From Aerobium sp039839275 (GTDB lineage: Bacteria > Pseudomonadota > Alphaproteobacteria > Rhizobiales > Rhizobiaceae), in assembly GCF_039839275.1 (NCBI RefSeq), contig NZ_JBDOQP010000004.1, positions 124,001 to 188,000 on the forward strand: a stretch of DNA of 64,000 nt, read 5' to 3'. The notes below the pieces were generated by a model. That model was not told the origin of the DNA and did not search any database. It was given only the letters and a program-made list of their open reading frames with translations. Shown here piece by piece: positions 60,931 through 64,000 of the stretch. A program made the translations under genes and the position numbers. Position 1 is the first letter of the stretch; every line of letters begins with the position of its first letter.

Positions 60931-62019
60931 TCAGCGGGACATTTGATGCAGCGGCACGTAGTCGTGCTCGTAACCGAAGTAGCGTGGGCCGACGAGTTCG
61001 AGGCCTTCGGGCGTCGCCCATTGCGGGTCGCAGGCAAGCCCGATCATGGTGACGGCGAGCCCGTAGCGGAGCTGTTCGGTCGTCACCGGCAGACCGCCAT
61101 CGGCGTCGAGCGCGCAGATCAGGTCGGGCGTCACCGCCAGCAGCGCATCCTTGTCGTCGCGGCAGATCAGGAACTCGTTCTGGAACTCGACGCTGAAGCT
61201 GCGTCCCTCGTCTTCGTCCATGCCCTTGAATTCCGCCTTGCCACGCGCGAAGCCGCCGACCGTGCGCCGGTCGATGTCGACGACGCGCCCGGTGAACAGC
61301 CGCTTTCCATCGAGCCGTTTGACCAGCGCTTCCGCGGGGCTGCGGCTGGCCTTGCGCTCCGACGCCATGGTCTCGCCGATCTCCTTGATCAGCGACATCG
61401 AGCCGCGCAGGATGCCGTGCTTCACCTGTGCGCCGCTCATGGGATAGAGCGCGACGAGCGCTGCGCCCCCCATCTCCACCGTCTGGCAGCGGGCGAGCCG
61501 CTCCGTCCACTTGTTGGAGATGGCGTTGATGACCGAGCTGTTGCCCTTGTCGTCGGCCAGCACCATCGGCGTCGCCGAGATGCCGTGGATCGTCAGCGTC
61601 ACCATCTGCAGTTCGGGAAAGGCGCGGCCCATGCCGTCGCCGTCGATCAGCGGCAGGCCGGTGGCGGCAGCGACGGCGAAGGGAATGGTCGAGTTCAGTC
61701 CGCCGGCTTCGATGCAGATCAGCGCGTCGGCCTTGCGGCCCAGGAAGGTCTCGAGCTGGCTCAGCGCCTCGCGCGCCTCATTGCCGTTCGGCAGTTTCTC
61801 GACCATCACCGTCGGGGCGCCCATCATGCATACGGGAATGCACAGCGCATCGTCGGCAAGTTCGTCGGCGTCGATGACCTCGACCGGCCCATGCTTGGCA
61901 ATGACCTGCTTGGCCATCAGCTTGCCGATATAGGGATCGCCGCCGCCGCCGGTGCCCAGAAACGCCCCGCCCAGCGCAATGGCGTCCATGTCGTCGGCCG
62001 TAACGGTGAACGAACTCAT
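60931..62019 (-). CDS. DUF917 family protein (first of a pair, HyuB-like context)
   Basis: 362 residues. DUF917 landmarks: ALGGAFLGTGGGGDPYIGKLMAKQ at the N-terminus, VCMMGAPTVMVEKLPNGNEAREAL, ALICIEAGGLNSTIPFAVAAATGLPLIDGDGMGRAFPELQM and FEFQNEFLI-like SVEFQNEFLICRDD. The family is tied to hydantoinase/oxoprolinase gene clusters but has no settled reaction. It overlaps the second DUF917 gene (ATGA) upstream. The two proteins are clearly related over their whole length, suggesting a heteromeric pair. Confidence 0.88.
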   Translation of the reverse strand: MSSFTVTADDMDAIALGGAFLGTGGGGDPYIGKLMAKQVIAKHGPVEVIDADELADDALCIPVCMMGAPTVMVEKLPNGNEAREALSQLETFLGRKADALICIEAGGLNSTIPFAVAAATGLPLIDGDGMGRAFPELQMVTLTIHGISATPMVLADDKGNSSVINAISNKWTERLARCQTVEMGGAALVALYPMSGAQVKHGILRGSMSLIKEIGETMASERKASRSPAEALVKRLDGKRLFTGRVVDIDRRTVGGFARGKAEFKGMDEDEGRSFSVEFQNEFLICRDDKDALLAVTPDLICALDADGGLPVTTEQLRYGLAVTMIGLACDPQWATPEGLELVGPRYFGYEHDYVPLHQMSR

Positions 62020-63134
62020 GCCGTGCCTCCCTGTGCATCCGTGCTCATCGGCTTGAACAGCAGGTCGTCGAAACCGAAGCCCTTCGGACCGACGACCTCC
62101 AGCGCCTCGGGGCTGCGCAGCAGCGGGTGGCACGGGATTGCCAGCACCGCGACGCGTTGCCCGTAGCGCAGCATCTCGGTTGAGATCGCCTCGCCGCTGT
62201 CGGCGTCGAGGATGACGATCAGGTCAGGGACGATGACTTCGACCTGGCCGTTGCGCGAGAAGATTAGGAACTCGTTCTGGATGTGGACCGACGCCTCGTC
62301 GCCGTCATAGCTTTCGAACCCCTTGATGATCGCCTCGCCGCGCACGAAACCGCCGGCCAGGTGCCGCTTCAGGTCGGTGATCTTGCCGCGGAAGACGACC
62401 TTGCCATCCTCGCTGTCGCAGATCGCGGCAACCGGATCGCGATGCTCGCGCCGCGCCGCGATGACGGCGTTTCCAAGCGCGATCGCCTTTGAATAGGAGT
62501 GCGGAATCGCGAAGCGCTTGATGAACTCGCCCGACATCGGCGCGCTGGCCAGCGTCGAGGCCCCGCCCTGCGACACCACGCAGGCGCGCGCCATGCGCTC
62601 GTGCCAGAGTTCCGAGATGGCATGATCGAAGATCACCACATTGCCGTGCGGGTCGCACATGACGCTCGGCGTCGAGCGATGACCGTAGATGGCGTAGCTC
62701 GTCATCTGCATTTCCGGGAAGGCGCGGCCCATGCCGTCGCAGTCGATGACCGGCAGGCCGGCCATGGCCGCCGCGATCAGCGGTTCCATGGAGTTCTGGC
62801 CGCCAATCTCCTCGCAAGCGATGGCGTCGACGGTGATGCCCAGCCGTTCCTCCAGCGCGCGCACGCAGCGCAGGCCCTCGCGGCCTTCCTTGATGCGCTC
62901 ATGCGAGACCAGCGGTGCGCCGATGCCGCCCATGGAAACGATGCGCGCGTCGTCTGGTACGCTTTCGAGCGGCATGATCTCCATGACATGGCCCTCGCGC
63001 AACGCCTGGCGCACCCGCAGCTTGCCGATATAGGGATTGCCGCCGCCGCCGGTGCCGAGGATGCCGGAACCGATCTCCAGCGCATCGACCATGGGTTCGT
63101 CGAGGCGCCACCTGCCCTGTCCGCGATCAAGCAT
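62016..63134 (-). CDS. DUF917 family protein (second of a pair)
   Basis: 372 residues with the same pattern as its neighbour: GSGILGTGGGGNPYIGKLRVRQAL, IVSMGGIGAPLVSHERIKEG, ACEEIGGQNSMEPLIAAAMAGLPVIDCDGMGRAFPEMQM, and HIQNEFLIFSRNG. The start is either ATG 63134, overlapping the HyuA stop by eight bases, or GTG 63143, which is closer to GGAGAG; the difference is three residues. Co-translated between the HyuA-like ATPase and the first DUF917 protein. A gene duplication followed by specialisation is likely. The reaction is unknown. Confidence 0.87.
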   Translation of the reverse strand: MLDRGQGRWRLDEPMVDALEIGSGILGTGGGGNPYIGKLRVRQALREGHVMEIMPLESVPDDARIVSMGGIGAPLVSHERIKEGREGLRCVRALEERLGITVDAIACEEIGGQNSMEPLIAAAMAGLPVIDCDGMGRAFPEMQMTSYAIYGHRSTPSVMCDPHGNVVIFDHAISELWHERMARACVVSQGGASTLASAPMSGEFIKRFAIPHSYSKAIALGNAVIAARREHRDPVAAICDSEDGKVVFRGKITDLKRHLAGGFVRGEAIIKGFESYDGDEASVHIQNEFLIFSRNGQVEVIVPDLIVILDADSGEAISTEMLRYGQRVAVLAIPCHPLLRSPEALEVVGPKGFGFDDLLFKPMSTDAQGGTA

Positions 63135-64000
63135 CGTAGCCACCCATCTCTCCGACGACCTTGACGTGGATACGCGTGGCATTGCCCGGCAGATAGGCAA
63201 GCGGCACGTCCTCGCGCTCGATCGTCTCGATGGTCGAGGCATCCGCACCCGAGCGGATCGCCTTTTCGCGGGCCTCGTCCTCGGCCTGCTTGAGGCAGAT
63301 TTCGCGCGTCAGCCCCTTCTCCAGCGAGAAGATGCGGTCGACCTCGCCGCTGATCTGGGCGATGGCCGCGCCGACGGCATTGGCGACGGCGAAGTTTTCC
63401 GGCCGGATGACGTCGAGATCGCCGATCCGGTCCGGCATCAGGATGGAGCCGCCGCCCACCGCGATCACGGGGATCGGGTCGGGCGACAGCCGGGTGCGCT
63501 CGATGGCGCGCTCCAGCATGCGAGTGATTTCCTCGCGCGCCGCCGTCAGGAGTGCCGGATCGAGACCCGCCACCTTTGAGGCATCGCCAACCGAAGCCTC
63601 GCCGCGCGCCACCGCGATGTCGGTCGCCGTCAGCGTATCGCCGCCGAAGACGCGCGCCTCACGGGTGATGCGGTATCCGACCGATTGCGGCCCAACGGTC
63701 ACCGCGTCGGCCTTCTGGCGCACCAGTGATCCACCGCCGAGACCGATCGAGAACACATCCGGCATACGGAAATTGGTGCGCACGCCGCCGATGTCGACCA
63801 CCGTCGCCGCCTGGCGCGGGAAGCCGTGCTGCAGCGAACCGATGTCGGTGGTCGTGCCGCCGATGTCGACGACGATGCCGTCGCGTACGCCGGTCAGGAA
63901 GGCGGCGCCGCGCATCGAGTTGGTCGGGCCGGATGCAAAGGTGAGCACCGGGAAGCGCTTGACCACTTCGGCCCCCATCAGCGTGCCGTCGTTCTGGGTG
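63127..64000 (-). CDS. Hydantoinase/oxoprolinase family ATPase, HyuA-like (5' end outside window)
   Basis: The last 291 codons of an ATP-dependent hydantoinase A/oxoprolinase-type protein; the gene enters from the right edge. Visible parts: TQNDGTLMGAEVV at the edge, LTFASGPTNSMRGAAFLTG, the phosphate-binding VVDIGGTTTDIGSLQ, SIGLGGGSLVRQ and PVIAVGGGSILMP. The family couples ATP hydrolysis to opening of hydantoin, oxoproline or related cyclic or carbonyl substrates. This is a short-type protein without the long C-terminal extension of full oxoprolinases, ending VKVVGEMGGYDA. It is followed by two DUF917 genes, replacing the usual HyuB partner. Confidence 0.9.
   Translation of the reverse strand, partial: TQNDGTLMGAEVVKRFPVLTFASGPTNSMRGAAFLTGVRDGIVVDIGGTTTDIGSLQHGFPRQAATVVDIGGVRTNFRMPDVFSIGLGGGSLVRQKADAVTVGPQSVGYRITREARVFGGDTLTATDIAVARGEASVGDASKVAGLDPALLTAAREEITRMLERAIERTRLSPDPIPVIAVGGGSILMPDRIGDLDVIRPENFAVANAVGAAIAQISGEVDRIFSLEKGLTREICLKQAEDEAREKAIRSGADASTIETIEREDVPLAYLPGNATRIHVKVVGEMGGYDA

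Noticed and set aside
58586..60946. 786-codon open frame opposite the peptide-type binding protein
   Set aside because: It runs through a ribosome-binding-site-supported gene, a terminator hairpin and the antisense of a binding protein; no motif supports it.

Overview
The window is 64 kb of high-GC DNA (by eye well above 60 % G+C), densely packed with genes, many joined by ATGA/GTGA start-stop overlaps. HWE-family light-sensing kinases, a GGAAC-N16-CGTT promoter of the EcfG general-stress type, TGA-N9-TCA iron boxes of the RirA type, DUF1488 and rhizobial-looking small proteins, and many CoA-ester and ABC/TRAP uptake genes point to an alphaproteobacterium of the Hyphomicrobiales (Mesorhizobium/Phyllobacteriaceae-like). 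This is inferred from gene content, not from a marker search. I saw no phage genes, insertion sequences, CRISPR arrays, rRNA or tRNA.

Left part (1-14.2 kb): a truncated thiamine-diphosphate enzyme; a quinone-oxidoreductase-like MDR; a four-gene minus-strand operon (acyl-CoA dehydrogenase, NDP-forming acyl-CoA synthetase, citrate-synthase/citryl-CoA-lyase homologue, CaiB/BaiF CoA-transferase) divergent from a LysR regulator; an MmgE/PrpD protein divergent from a hydrolase / AbrB-type membrane protein / 2-hydroxyacid dehydrogenase operon; and an AraC regulator. Next (14.2-21.6 kb) is a complete ferric-siderophore uptake locus: TonB receptor, binding protein, two FecCD permeases, ATPase and a DUF2218-SIP reductase, with two TGA-N9-TCA boxes and a large nested inverted repeat in the control regions.

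Middle (21.6-34.3 kb): a light-sensing block (blue-light LOV-HWE kinase behind an EcfG-type promoter, converging on a heme oxygenase-bacteriophytochrome operon), then genes for HMG-CoA breakdown (degradative HMG-CoA reductase, HMG-CoA lyase, CoA-transferase, enoyl-CoA hydratase) around a GAF-PucR regulator, with an orphan branched-chain-type binding protein. From 34.4 to 42.7 kb lies a minus-strand peptide-type ABC transporter operon with an M20 amidohydrolase and an unusual flavin / 2Fe-2S oxidoreductase.

Right part (42.9-64 kb): a CPBP protease; a hydroxycinnamate (ferulate/p-coumarate) side-chain module (MarR regulator, hydratase-lyase, NDP-forming CoA ligase, acyl-CoA dehydrogenase) followed by a TAXI-type TRAP transporter that shares a MarR-site-like motif; an aromatic-amino-acid-lyase homologue whose cofactor triad lacks its glycine, coupled to an ornithine-cyclodeaminase-like gene; a transglutaminase-like protein and several small proteins; groES-groEL behind a degenerate CIRCE element; and a hydantoinase-like operon (HyuA, two DUF917 proteins, a peptide-type binding protein) running off the right edge. 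Overall this is a catabolic and nutrient-scavenging region with little sign of recent mobile DNA.
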